Shown here in pieces: positions 1 to 7,280 of a stretch of 46,124 nt of DNA. The position numbers were made by a program, and so were the translations under genes. Within the stretch, counting starts at the first letter, position 1; the number at the start of each line of letters is the position of its first letter. Source of the DNA: an uncultured Oscillospiraceae bacterium (GTDB taxonomy: Bacteria > Bacillota > Clostridia > Oscillospirales > Oscillospiraceae); NCBI GenBank assembly GCA_944387635.1, contig CALXFT010000012.1:1-46124 (forward strand). Reading direction: 5' to 3'. The notes under the pieces were generated by a model. It was not told the origin of the DNA. It saw only the letters and a program-made list of their open reading frames with translations, and made no database searches.

Positions 1-76
1 TAGAAAATAGCTGTATTGTGTTGCTACTGTACAGTTATTGGACTATAAGCTGAGCCTCCGCGAATAATTCAGGATT

Positions 77-105
77 ATTATAATTGGATTTTTCAGTAAA
101 GTAAA
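77..105 (-). promoter_or_regulatory. Possible promoter reading out of the left edge
   Basis: On the minus strand a TATAAT box (82-77) follows TTTACT (105-100) with a 17-base spacer. It lies beyond the terminator of the decarboxylase genes and would drive a gene left of the window. The rest of 1-163 is AT-rich and shows no gene. The -35 box is imperfect, so this is weak. Confidence 0.3.
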
Positions 106-163
106 TAAGAAATTTAGAAAAAATTAAGGATTGGCAAAAACGGCAAAAGCTTTGCCGCGGCAT

Positions 164-200
164 AAAAAATCCGCCGCCTCCCGGTCGGGAAGCGGCGGAT
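164..200 (-). terminator. Terminator of the decarboxylase beta operon
   Basis: A nine-base-pair GC stem (169-177 with 192-200) with an internal TCCCG/CGGGA extension is followed on the minus strand by a run of T residues (168-164). It lies 13 bases past the stop codon of the small OadG-like gene. Confidence 0.85.
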
Positions 201-212
201 GGGGAATACAGC

Positions 213-335
213 TTACTTGGAGGTAAACTTGTTGAGCAGAGTCACCACGATGATGATGACGCCGGTGACGACAAAGATGCCCAGATAGCCGGTACCCATA
301 ATGGGCAGGGCCTCTAAGAGAAGATCCCAATGCAT
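213..335 (-). CDS. OadG-related small transporter subunit (40 aa)
   Basis: This 40-residue reading frame encodes one hydrophobic segment (about residues 17-34, rich in Ile, Val and Leu) followed by a basic tail ending NKFTSK. It starts four bases after the stop of the beta subunit and has a GGAGG ribosome site inside the end of that gene. Its size, topology and position match the minimal gamma-type (OadG-like) subunit of sodium-pumping decarboxylases, which anchors or stabilises the beta subunit. It lacks the long proline/alanine linker and histidine tail of full OadG. Family assignment rests on context and topology rather than a sequence motif. Confidence 0.7.
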   Translation of the reverse strand: MHWDLLLEALPIMGTGYLGIFVVTGVIIIVVTLLNKFTSK

Positions 336-339
336 AGAA

Positions 340-1461
340 TTAACCTCCGATCGCAGATTTGACGAGGGCCAGGATCAGGCCGCCGGCAATGACGGAGGCG
401 ATCTGACCGGAAACGTTGACGCCGATGGAGTGCATCAGCAGGAAGTTGGAGTTGTCCTCCTCCAGGCCCAGCTTGTGGACCACACGGGCGGACATGGGGA
501 AGGCGGAGATGCCGGCAGCGCCGATCATGGGGTTGATCTTCTCCTTGGAGAACAGGTTCATGATCTTGGCGACCATGATACCGCCGAAGGTGTCGAAGAT
601 GAAGGCCACCAGGCCCAGGCCGATGATGATCAGGGTGTCCACACGCAGGAAGTCGGAGCCCTTCATCTGGGAGGCGATGGTGATGCCCAGGAAGATGGTG
701 ATCAGGTTGGCCAGAGTGTTCTGAGCGGTCTCGGAGATGGAGTTCATGACGCCGCACTCACGGATCAGGTTGCCGAACATCAGGAAGCCGATCAGGGCCA
801 CGGCGTCGGGAGCCACCAGGCCCACGATGATGGTGACCACGATGGGGAACAGAATCTTGGTCAGTTTGGGGACGGGCTTGCCCTTGTACTGCATTTTGAT
901 CAGCCGCTCGGACTTGGTGGTGCACAGCTTGATGATGGGCGGCTGGATCAGAGGCACCAGGGCCATGTACGAGTAGGCGGCCACCATGATGGCGCCCAGG
1001 TACTGGGAGCCCAGCTCTGTGGCGACAAAGATGGAGGTGGGGCCGTCAGCCGCGCCGATAATGGCGATGGAGGCGGCGTCCTTCAGCTCGAAGCCCAGCA
1101 GGGAAGCGGCGGCCAGGGTGAAGAAGATGCCAAACTGAGCGGCGGCGCCGAAGATCATCAGCTTGGGATTGGTGAGCAGGGGCTGGAAATCGATCATGGC
1201 GCCGATGCCGATGAACAGCATCAGGGGGAACAGCTCGGCGCCTTCGATGCCGATGCTGAACAAGGTCTCCAGAACATGCTGGACACCGGTGCCCTCCACG
1301 GCCACGGGAAGGTTCACCAGAATGGCGCCGAAGCCCATGGGCAGCAGCAGCGTAGGCTCCATTTCCTTGGCGATGGCCAGGTAGATCAGCACGCCGCCGA
1401 TCACCCACATGACCAGGCTCTGCCAGGTGATGTACTGAAAGTTTTGCAGTAATACTTCCAT
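340..1461 (-). CDS. Sodium ion-translocating decarboxylase subunit beta
   Basis: The 373-residue protein is a polytopic membrane protein of the OadB/GcdB/MmdB family, which couples decarboxylation of a carboxybiotin carrier to sodium export. Family signatures are visible: GIGAMIDFQPLL near residue 105, AAIIGAADGPTSIF-type sequence near 150-165 with the key Asp, and a C-terminal GVNVSGQIASVIAGG stretch. The ATG at 1461 has GGAGG seven bases upstream. Only a tiny OadG-like gene follows; no carboxyltransferase (alpha) or biotin-carrier gene is adjacent, so which decarboxylase (oxaloacetate, glutaconyl-CoA or methylmalonyl-CoA) it serves cannot be told. It lies just downstream of a two-component system on the same strand and may be its target. 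Confidence 0.92.
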   Translation of the reverse strand: MEVLLQNFQYITWQSLVMWVIGGVLIYLAIAKEMEPTLLLPMGFGAILVNLPVAVEGTGVQHVLETLFSIGIEGAELFPLMLFIGIGAMIDFQPLLTNPKLMIFGAAAQFGIFFTLAAASLLGFELKDAASIAIIGAADGPTSIFVATELGSQYLGAIMVAAYSYMALVPLIQPPIIKLCTTKSERLIKMQYKGKPVPKLTKILFPIVVTIIVGLVAPDAVALIGFLMFGNLIRECGVMNSISETAQNTLANLITIFLGITIASQMKGSDFLRVDTLIIIGLGLVAFIFDTFGGIMVAKIMNLFSKEKINPMIGAAGISAFPMSARVVHKLGLEEDNSNFLLMHSIGVNVSGQIASVIAGGLILALVKSAIGG

Positions 1462-1494
1462 ATTGATCCTCCGTAATATAATCTTAACAGGCCC

Positions 1495-1528
1495 ATTATA
1501 AAGGGTGTACGGTAAAGATTGGGTAAAG
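1495..1528 (-). promoter_or_regulatory. Promoter and possible response-regulator site before the beta subunit
   Basis: The minus strand has a perfect TATAAT box (1500-1495) but no good -35 box. In that place sit two direct copies of CTTTACC (1528-1522 and 1517-1511) with an 11-base period. Direct repeats at this spacing are typical binding sites for OmpR-family regulators overlapping the -35 of activated promoters. Binding by the neighbouring response regulator is inferred. Confidence 0.45.
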
Positions 1529-1577
1529 AAACGCGGAGAAGAGCGGAAAAATGAAAAAAATGTGAATTCCTGCCGGA

Positions 1578-2279
1578 TTATTCGTCCAGCATCCGGTATC
1601 CTACGCCCAGCTCGTTGGTCACGTAGCGGTTGTCCCCCGGCCGGCAGCCCAATTTCTTGCGGATATTGGCCATATTGACCTGGAGCTTTTTGATGCTGCC
1701 GTTGTCCATGCAGCCCCAGATCTCCCGGATGATGGCGGTGTAGGTCATGACCTTGCCGGTGTGCTGGCTCAGCAGCGCCAGGATGTTGTATTCGGTCTGG
1801 GTCAGGTGGACCGGCTTGCCGCCGACGCTGACCTGGCGGCGGTCGTAGTCGATGCACAGGTCCGCCACCTGGAACCGGCCGTCCAGGGTGGTGGTCTGCA
1901 TGGTGTGGCGGCCTACCCGCAGGGCGGCCCGGACCCGGGCCAGCAGCTCCTCGGTGCCGAAGGGCTTGGTGATGTAGTCGTTGGCCCCCAGATCCAGGGC
2001 CGAGACCTTGTCCCGCTCCTCGCTACGGGCGGACAGGACGATGATTGGCACGGTGCTGACCGCCCGGATCTGCCGGATGAACTCCTCGCCGTCCATGTCC
2101 GGAAGGCCCAGATCCAGAACCACCAGATCCGGATTGTGGGAGGCGAAGACCATCATGCCCTGACCGCAGCGTTCCGCTGTGAGCACCTGGTAGCCGTTGG
2201 CCTCCAGAATGGTCTGGACAAAGCTGGCGATGTTTCGGTCGTCTTCGACAATGAGAAGCTTGTATTTATTGTTCCCCAT
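1578..2279 (-). CDS. KdpE-like OmpR-family response regulator
   Basis: A 233-residue response regulator. The receiver domain (about 1-120) has the acidic pair Glu12/Asp13, phospho-acceptor Asp56 in VVLDLGLPDMDG and conserved Lys105 in the TKPF motif. The C-terminal half is an OmpR/PhoB winged-helix domain (about 130-230). It starts with an ATG behind AGGAGG, and this start lies inside the last 14 bases of the kinase gene, so the two are translationally coupled. Sequence style resembles KdpE, but no kdpFABC potassium pump genes are adjacent; the next gene downstream is the sodium-pump beta subunit. It probably binds DNA in response to ionic or turgor cues, which is inferred from family only. 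Confidence 0.9.
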   Translation of the reverse strand: MGNNKYKLLIVEDDRNIASFVQTILEANGYQVLTAERCGQGMMVFASHNPDLVVLDLGLPDMDGEEFIRQIRAVSTVPIIVLSARSEERDKVSALDLGANDYITKPFGTEELLARVRAALRVGRHTMQTTTLDGRFQVADLCIDYDRRQVSVGGKPVHLTQTEYNILALLSQHTGKVMTYTAIIREIWGCMDNGSIKKLQVNMANIRKKLGCRPGDNRYVTNELGVGYRMLDE

Positions 2280-3333
2280 GCTGTTGTTCCTCCTCTATTT
2301 CCAGCCAGAACCGGAAGGCCGCACCGCCCTCAGGGCGGTTCTCGGACCAGATCTGGCCTCCGTGGGCTTTGATAATCGCTTTGCATACAGACAGGCCGAT
2401 GCCCATGCTGCTGCGGCTGGTGTCCCGGATGGTACCGGTTCCGGGCAGACCTGTGAACAGCCGGGCCATGCGCTCGGCGGGAATGCCGCAGCCGTCGTCG
2501 GCCACCTCAAAATATACCCGGCGTCCTTTTACCCAGGCGCGCAGGCTCAGCCGGGTCATGCCTTCGGCGTGAAAGACCGCGTTTTCCAGCAGATTCATGA
2601 GCACCAGCTCAATGAGCATGGCGTCCATGGGGATGCTGACAAAATCCTCCGGCAGATCCAGGTCCACCCGCTGATTGGGATAGTGCTTGTGAAATTTTAC
2701 CAGCAGGTCGTCGGTCAGCTCCTCCAGAGGCGTGTCCTGCTTGGTCAGACGCACGCTGTCCCGGTCCACCCGGGTGATGGAGAGCAGATTCTCCACCATG
2801 CGGATCAGCCCCTGGGCGTCGGTGCAGATGTCGCTGAGCATCTTCAGGTGCTTCTCCCGGGGCAGCTCGTCGTATTTGTCCAGCATGACCGAGCAGGCGC
2901 CGTAGATGGAGGTCAGGGGCGTGCGGAGGTCGTGGGAGATGGCCCGCAGCAGGTCGCCCCGCATGCGCTCGTTCTCCGCCTCGGCCTTCATCTTCTCCTG
3001 CTGCTTGAGCTTGGTGGTCAGGGCGCCGGTCATGGCGGCCACGATGAGCATGACTACCGCCGAGGAGATGCACTCCGGAGAGATCAGGTCAAAGGCCCAG
3101 TAGGGAAAGGTGAAGGCGTAGTTCACCGCCAGCACGCTGAGCAGGGACGCGGCAATGCCCCAGAAGTAGCCTTGGGCCCGCAGAGACACCAGAAACACGC
3201 CCAGGACAAAGATCATGGGCACCATGGTCCGGGTGTCGAAGACCTCCCAGAGCACCAGGCTGACGCAGAAGGCCGCCGCAAGGACGAAGAGCGTGAAGGC
3301 GCAGTCCCGCGCGGCGCGTTTTCGGTTAACCAT
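2266..3333 (-). CDS. KdpD-like sensor histidine kinase, short form
   Basis: A 355-residue membrane histidine kinase. The N-terminus holds about four membrane segments between residues 10 and 106, matching the DUF4118 module of KdpD. A HisKA domain follows with phospho-acceptor His134 in AISHDLRTPL, then an ATPase domain with Asn251 in the N box, DDGCGIP (279-285) and GIGLS (311-315). Full KdpD is near 900 residues; the N-terminal KdpD and universal-stress-like cytoplasmic domains are absent, so this is the truncated architecture common in Clostridia. It is expressed with the downstream response regulator. The input signal cannot be read from the sequence. Confidence 0.9.
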   Translation of the reverse strand: MVNRKRAARDCAFTLFVLAAAFCVSLVLWEVFDTRTMVPMIFVLGVFLVSLRAQGYFWGIAASLLSVLAVNYAFTFPYWAFDLISPECISSAVVMLIVAAMTGALTTKLKQQEKMKAEAENERMRGDLLRAISHDLRTPLTSIYGACSVMLDKYDELPREKHLKMLSDICTDAQGLIRMVENLLSITRVDRDSVRLTKQDTPLEELTDDLLVKFHKHYPNQRVDLDLPEDFVSIPMDAMLIELVLMNLLENAVFHAEGMTRLSLRAWVKGRRVYFEVADDGCGIPAERMARLFTGLPGTGTIRDTSRSSMGIGLSVCKAIIKAHGGQIWSENRPEGGAAFRFWLEIEEEQQHGEQ

Positions 3334-3408
3334 GGACTTGGCCTCCCCAGGTTCCGGGAACTCCCGGTGTTGTTCGGATTCGCCGGGGCCTTTGGCCCGG
3401 CGCCATTC

Positions 3409-3414
3409 ATTATA
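3409..3414 (-). promoter_or_regulatory. Possible second -10 box for the two-component system
   Basis: A TATAAT hexamer on the minus strand about 75 bases before the kinase start, next to a CGCCGGGGCC/GGCCCGGCG hairpin at 3380-3402. No convincing -35 element accompanies it, so this is a weak candidate. Confidence 0.25.
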
Positions 3415-3565
3415 GCATCCGCATAGGTTAATTGGCGGTAAAGGTTATACCGAATCGGATCGGGTTGGGGACTATTCGATAAAAAGATATCGTTTTTCTC
3501 CGAAAAATGGATAAATTTCCCCACTCCGCCAAAAACCACCGGGATTCTATGGTGATATTGCATTA

Positions 3566-3594
3566 ATTATACACGGTTTCCGGGTTTACGTCAA
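3566..3594 (-). promoter_or_regulatory. Sigma-A type promoter for the two-component system
   Basis: TTGACG (3594-3589), a 17-base spacer and TATAAT (3571-3566) on the minus strand. It implies a leader of about 225 bases before the kinase start. Its -35 box directly abuts the -35 box of the divergent nfeD promoter, so the two polymerase sites overlap. Confidence 0.7.
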
Positions 3595-3623
3595 TTGACA
3601 CGGCGCATTTTTCCTGGTATGAT
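3595..3623 (+). promoter_or_regulatory. Sigma-A promoter of the NfeD/SPFH operon
   Basis: TTGACA (3595-3600), exactly 17 bases, then TATGAT (3618-3623). It is followed by AAAGGAGG just before the NfeD-like start codon. Close to consensus. Confidence 0.85.
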
Positions 3624-3674
3624 AGGATTACAGGAGGATCCCTGGGAATTTCTCTTAGAAAGGAGGAAGGGACT

Positions 3675-4133
3675 ATGCCTGCCGAAACCATGATTTGGCT
3701 GGGGCTGACGCTGGTTTTTCTGATTGTGGAAGCCGCCTGTCCGATTCATCTGGTCTCCATCTGGTTTGCCGCCGGCGCGCTGACGTCTGTGGTGGTCAGC
3801 ATGCTGGGAGGACCGGTCTGGCTTCAGGTGCTGCTGTTTCTGGCGGTGTCCGGAGCGCTGCTGGCCCTGCTGTGGCCCGTGATCCGCAAGTATGTGAATC
3901 CCAAGCTGGTGGCCACCAATGTGGACGCCCTGGTTGGGGCTACGGCTGTGGTCATTGCCGCCATTGACAACATGGAGGCCGAGGGCCAGGTAAAGCTCAA
4001 CGGCATTGAGTGGACGGCCAGAAGTACTTCCGGTCAGCCGATCCCTGTGGGAACCCATGTGAAGGTGGATCGGATCGAGGGCGTAAAGGCCTTCGTCTCC
4101 CCCACAGAAGCCCCCGTGGGCGCGCAAGTGTAA
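3675..4133 (+). CDS. NfeD-like membrane protein (short form)
   Basis: A 152-residue protein with two or three hydrophobic segments in residues 5-68 and a C-terminal soluble part of about 75 residues (LVGATAVVIAAI to the end) that matches the OB-fold of NfeD family proteins. Short NfeD proteins pair with SPFH/stomatin proteins in membrane microdomains. That is the arrangement here: an SPFH gene starts 39 bases downstream on the same strand and both follow one strong promoter. The protease domain of long NfeD proteins is absent. Confidence 0.85.
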   Translation: MPAETMIWLGLTLVFLIVEAACPIHLVSIWFAAGALTSVVVSMLGGPVWLQVLLFLAVSGALLALLWPVIRKYVNPKLVATNVDALVGATAVVIAAIDNMEAEGQVKLNGIEWTARSTSGQPIPVGTHVKVDRIEGVKAFVSPTEAPVGAQV

Positions 4134-4172
4134 AGAGTATTTTGAAAATTTGAATTCAGGAGGGAAAGAGGT

Positions 4173-5090
4173 ATGATGCTCATTATTGTGATTCTGGTGG
4201 TATTGGCCTTCATCATTGTCATTGCCAACATCACCGTGGTCCAGCAGTCCAGGGCCTACGTCATTGAACGGCTTGGCGCGTTTCACAGCGTCTGGGGCGT
4301 GGGACTGCATTTCAAGATCCCCTTCATCGACCGGGTCGCCCGGAAGGTGAGCATGAAAGAGCAGGTTCTGGACTATCCGCCCCAGCCTGTGATCACCAAG
4401 GACAACGTGACCATGCAGATCGACACCGTGGTCTACTTCCAGATCACGGACCCGAAGCTCTATGCCTACGGCGTGGAGCAGCCCATGGCGGCCATGGAGA
4501 CCCTGACGGCCACCACCCTGCGAAACATCATCGGCGACCTGGAGCTGGACCAGACCCTGACCAGCCGGGACGTGGTCAACACCAAGATGCGGGCCATCCT
4601 GGACGAGGCCACAGACCCCTGGGGCATTAAGGTCAACCGGGTGGAGCTGAAGAACATCCTGCCTCCGGCGGACATCCAGTCCTCCATGGAGAAGCAGATG
4701 AAGGCCGAGCGGGACCGCCGTCAGGCCATCCTCCAGGCCGAGGGCCAGAAGAAGTCCGCCATCCTCATCGCCGAGGGCGAGCGGGAGTCCGCCATTCTCC
4801 GGGCCGACGCGGAAAAGCAGGCGGCCATTCTCCGGGCGGAGGCGGAGAAGCAGTCCGCCATTCTCCGGGCCGACGGCGAGGCCCAGGCCATTCTCACGGT
4901 TCAGAAGGCCCTGGCCGACTCTCTGGAGCTGCTCAACGAGAAAGCGCCCAACGATCAGGTCATCAAGCTCAAGTCCATCGAGGCTATGCAGAAGGTGGCC
5001 GACGGCCAGGCGACCAAGATCATCATCCCCAGCGAAATGCAGGGGCTGGTGGGTATGGCCAGCGGCATTCTGGAGGCCGTGAAGAAATAA
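4173..5090 (+). CDS. SPFH/Band 7 (stomatin/paraslipin-like) membrane protein
   Basis: A 305-residue protein with one N-terminal membrane helix (about 2-20), an SPFH domain (about 24-175, with the typical ERLGAFHSVWGVGLHFKIPFIDRV region, here given only as positions 32-55) and a charged coiled-coil stretch. The coiled coil contains five consecutive 11-residue repeats (residues 184-238), each of the form (S/A/Q)AIL-A-(D/E)GE-x. Such proteins oligomerise into rings that organise membrane domains and control partner proteases. It is encoded just after a short NfeD-like protein. Start ATGATG is preceded by AGGAGG; a strong terminator follows. Confidence 0.9.
   Translation: MMLIIVILVVLAFIIVIANITVVQQSRAYVIERLGAFHSVWGVGLHFKIPFIDRVARKVSMKEQVLDYPPQPVITKDNVTMQIDTVVYFQITDPKLYAYGVEQPMAAMETLTATTLRNIIGDLELDQTLTSRDVVNTKMRAILDEATDPWGIKVNRVELKNILPPADIQSSMEKQMKAERDRRQAILQAEGQKKSAILIAEGERESAILRADAEKQAAILRAEAEKQSAILRADGEAQAILTVQKALADSLELLNEKAPNDQVIKLKSIEAMQKVADGQATKIIIPSEMQGLVGMASGILEAVKK
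4722..4886 (+). repeat. Five 33-bp in-frame repeats in the SPFH gene
   Basis: The coiled-coil part is built from five tandem 33-base units, each coding 11 residues around the core AILRA. Units three to five are almost identical at the DNA level (CCATTCTCCGGGC recurs), suggesting recent duplication. Confidence 0.75.
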
Positions 5091-5104
5091 CCGCACAAAT
5101 ACAC

Positions 5105-5136
5105 GAACGCCTGGGAGTTCCCAGGCGTTCTGTTTT
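5105..5136 (+). terminator. Terminator of the NfeD/SPFH operon
   Basis: A perfect 12-base-pair stem (GAACGCCTGGGA with TCCCAGGCGTTC) followed by TGTTTTT, 15 bases past the SPFH stop codon. Confidence 0.9.
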
Positions 5137-5226
5137 TGCGCGATGGCATGAACAATCCCGAAATGCAATCCCATGCGTGTTGACACGGCAAAGGGGTTCG
5201 GACAGCGCCCGCTTTACGCAGCCTGG

Positions 5227-5378
5227 TTCGAGCACAGCCAGGCTCTTGGCTCTCCTTCCGGGAGAGCTGGCAAAAATCTTTGATTTTTGACTGAGCGGTT
5301 TGGGCATTGCGTTCTAAGTGAAGTGCTGAGACAGGGGCAAGTGCTCCCCGACCCCTGCCGGGGGCCTTCCTTTCTTGT
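5227..5378 (+). repeat. Interspersed double-hairpin repeat, copy A (long form)
   Basis: A 152-base unit found again at 5644-5794 with about 95% identity. Its core has two hairpins: GCTCTCC...GGGAGAGC and CAAAAATC-TT-TGATTTTTG, then TGAG. Shorter or diverged copies occur at about 15131 and 25362. Beyond the unit, 5363-5394 folds as CCTTTCTTG...CAAGAAAGG and 5409-5461 is a long inverted repeat (CCAGGGGAGG...CCTCCCCTGG). The 5137-5793 stretch between genes holds only this repeat material; no gene is convincing there. Confidence 0.8.
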
Positions 5379-5643
5379 CCCGCCAAGAAAGGAAGCAAAG
5401 AACGCGGCCAGGGGAGGCGCTGAGTTGATAGCTCCCGCTCTCAAAGCCGCCCTCCCCTGGACCCCTCCCGGCGCGCTTTTCGTTTGGTGCCGGTATTGCC
5501 TTAAGCGCCAAATCGGTACGATGCTCGTGTGAAGCGCAAGCATCCTGACAGCTGCCCAGACGGAAGCCTGCATGGGAGGAACGGATATCTGCGTTTTCTT
5601 TTGTGTAAAGCGATTTAGCAAGGGCCGGGCTTACACATGGCGT

Positions 5644-5794
5644 TTCGAGCACAGCCAGGCCCTTGGTTCTCCTTCCGGGAGAGCTGGCAAAAATCTTTGA
5701 TTTTTGACTGAGCGGTTTGGGCATTGCGTTCTAAGTGAAGTGCTGAGGCAGGGGCAAGTGCTCCCCGACCCCAAAAGGGGACTTCCTTTCTTGT
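5644..5794 (+). repeat. Interspersed double-hairpin repeat, copy B
   Basis: Near-identical to copy A. The only clear difference is the small hairpin near its end, CCCCTGCCGGGGG in A and CCCCAAAAGGGG in B, which keeps its pairing. Similarity stops at TTTCTTGT, exactly where the stop codon of the AI-2E-family permease gene begins on the opposite strand. Confidence 0.8.
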
Positions 5795-6903
5795 TACGTG
5801 GTTTCGGCGGGAGGCGTTTGACGGCGGCTGTGTTCGCCCAGGAGCTGGTACGCGGCCGCGGCCAGGGGGACACCCAGGAGCATGCCCAGGATGCCGAAGA
5901 CGCCGCCGCCTATGGTGACGGCAGCCAGGACCCAGACGCCGGGCAGGCCGATGGAGGAGCCCACCACTCTGGGGTAGATCAGGTTCCCCTCCAGCTGCTG
6001 AAGGATCACCAGGTAGACCACGAAGAGCAGGGCCTTCATGGGGTCCACCGTCAGGATCAGCAGGAAGCCCACGGCGCCGCCGATATAGGCGCCCATAACC
6101 GGGATCAGGGCGGAGACGCCCACCACGACTCCGGTCATCGCCGCGTAGGGGAAGCCCAGCAGCATCATGCCCAGGGCGCACAGGGTACCCAGGATCACCG
6201 CCTCGGTGCACTGGCCCACAATGTAGCGGTGGAAGCAGTTGTTCAGCACGCCGGCCACATGGTGCAGGTTCCGGTTCCAGCTGGGGCGCAGATAGGTGGA
6301 CAGGAGCCGGGCAAGCTGGGCCTGAAGCTTTTCCTTTCCGGCCAGCAGATACAGGGAGAAGATCAGCGCCAGCAGAAAGTCCACCAGATAACCGGCCACA
6401 TTGGCAGTGACCGTGGCCACGTTGCCCAGGCCCGACAGGAGTCCCTGGAGGAGGTTGTACAGAACCTGAGCCCAGTCGATGTTCCTCAGCCGCTGGGCCA
6501 GTTCCTCGCTGAGGGCGTTTTCCTTGGGCAGCAGGGGGATCAGCTTTTCCAGGATTTTGGGCACTTCCTCCAGCATCAGACGGATGCAGGACAGCAGCTC
6601 CGGCAGGACCAGTCCGATCACCGCCGCCAGGATCAGGATCACGGTCAGGAAGGCGGCCAGCATGCACACAGGCCGGGCGCTTGCGCGCACCAGGGCATTG
6701 CCGCTGCGGGGGAAGTAGTGACGTTCGTAGAAGGTCATGGGAATGTTGACCACATAGGCCAGGACGAATCCCAGGAAGATGGGGGAGGCGGCGTCCAGAA
6801 TCTTCCGGACCAGATCGACGCAGGGGGTCCAGTAGGTGATGCCCAGAAAGAGGCCGAAAGCGGTCAGGGCGGCAAACAGGATGGTAGAATGCTTGATTTT
6901 CAT
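5794..6903 (-). CDS. AI-2E family transporter (permease)
   Basis: A 369-residue integral membrane protein with paired hydrophobic segments at the N-terminus (about 8-60), a helical region (about 90-160) and a C-terminal block of segments (about 195-355), the usual layout of the AI-2E/PerM/TqsA family. The GVSALIPVMGAYIGG region is a family hallmark (PxxG near residue 265). The chosen ATG at 6903 begins MKIKHS and is preceded by a GGAG site; an upstream in-frame extension has no hydrophobic or conserved content. The substrate is unknown; the family exports quorum signal or ions in different species. Its stop codon lies at the junction with repeat copy B. Confidence 0.88.
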   Translation of the reverse strand: MKIKHSTILFAALTAFGLFLGITYWTPCVDLVRKILDAASPIFLGFVLAYVVNIPMTFYERHYFPRSGNALVRASARPVCMLAAFLTVILILAAVIGLVLPELLSCIRLMLEEVPKILEKLIPLLPKENALSEELAQRLRNIDWAQVLYNLLQGLLSGLGNVATVTANVAGYLVDFLLALIFSLYLLAGKEKLQAQLARLLSTYLRPSWNRNLHHVAGVLNNCFHRYIVGQCTEAVILGTLCALGMMLLGFPYAAMTGVVVGVSALIPVMGAYIGGAVGFLLILTVDPMKALLFVVYLVILQQLEGNLIYPRVVGSSIGLPGVWVLAAVTIGGGVFGILGMLLGVPLAAAAYQLLGEHSRRQTPPAETT

Positions 6904-7063
6904 GATCCAACTCCGTTCTTTGCTGGCGTGGGCGGCATGGCCCCGAGGACATATCTGATCGAGGCGATCCTTTTTCATGGAACAGGCGTATGAATGGGCG
7001 GGCCAGCGCCGGCGGCTGGGAAGGCCGGAGGCCCCGCGCCCCATAGCGGTTAAGCATATCATA

Positions 7064-7089
7064 CCATAGTTTTCTGAAAAATACTATGG
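7064..7089 (-). promoter_or_regulatory. Inverted repeat upstream of the AI-2E-family gene
   Basis: A 26-base imperfect palindrome, CCATAGT...ACTATGG with TTTTC/GAAAA inner arms, lies about 160 bases before the permease start. On the minus strand a TTGTCC (7093-7088) and TATGAT (7063-7058) flank it, so it may be an operator over a promoter. No good -35/-10 spacing is seen. Confidence 0.3.
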
Positions 7090-7231
7090 ACAATCTGAAA
7101 GGAACGTAAAATATGCCGATCACCGTTACGAGGCCGGCGGCCCAGACCGTGGACGCGGATCTGCAAAAGGCTGTTGACATGGCAGGGCATTGCATCCCGG
7201 CAGGGGCAGCGCCGCGAGGGGGTTCTCACGC

Positions 7232-7261
7232 AAAAACCCGGACCGCTTTGGGCGGTCCGGG
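7232..7261 (-). terminator. Terminator of the transglutaminase-like gene
   Basis: On the minus strand a CCCGGACCGC/GCGGTCCGGG stem with a short loop is followed by TTTTT (7236-7232), 20 bases after the stop codon. Confidence 0.9.
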
Positions 7262-7280
7262 CGTATGTTGTGGGAAAAGG

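Noticed and set aside
301-1452. Long open frame on the plus strand opposite the decarboxylase beta gene
   Set aside because: It is rich in His, Gln and Gly, typical of antisense frames of GC-rich genes. The minus-strand frame has clear family motifs and a ribosome site.
3334-3565. Possible ion- or c-di-AMP-sensing riboswitch in the long kinase leader
   Set aside because: The leader is long and the genes are ion-related, but I could not match the conserved blocks of any riboswitch class.
5214-5873. Minus-strand frames across repeat copies A and B that share the peptide QCPNRSVKNQRF
   Set aside because: The shared peptide comes from translating the repeat. The frames have no ribosome site, and the DNA shows hairpin structure rather than codon bias.
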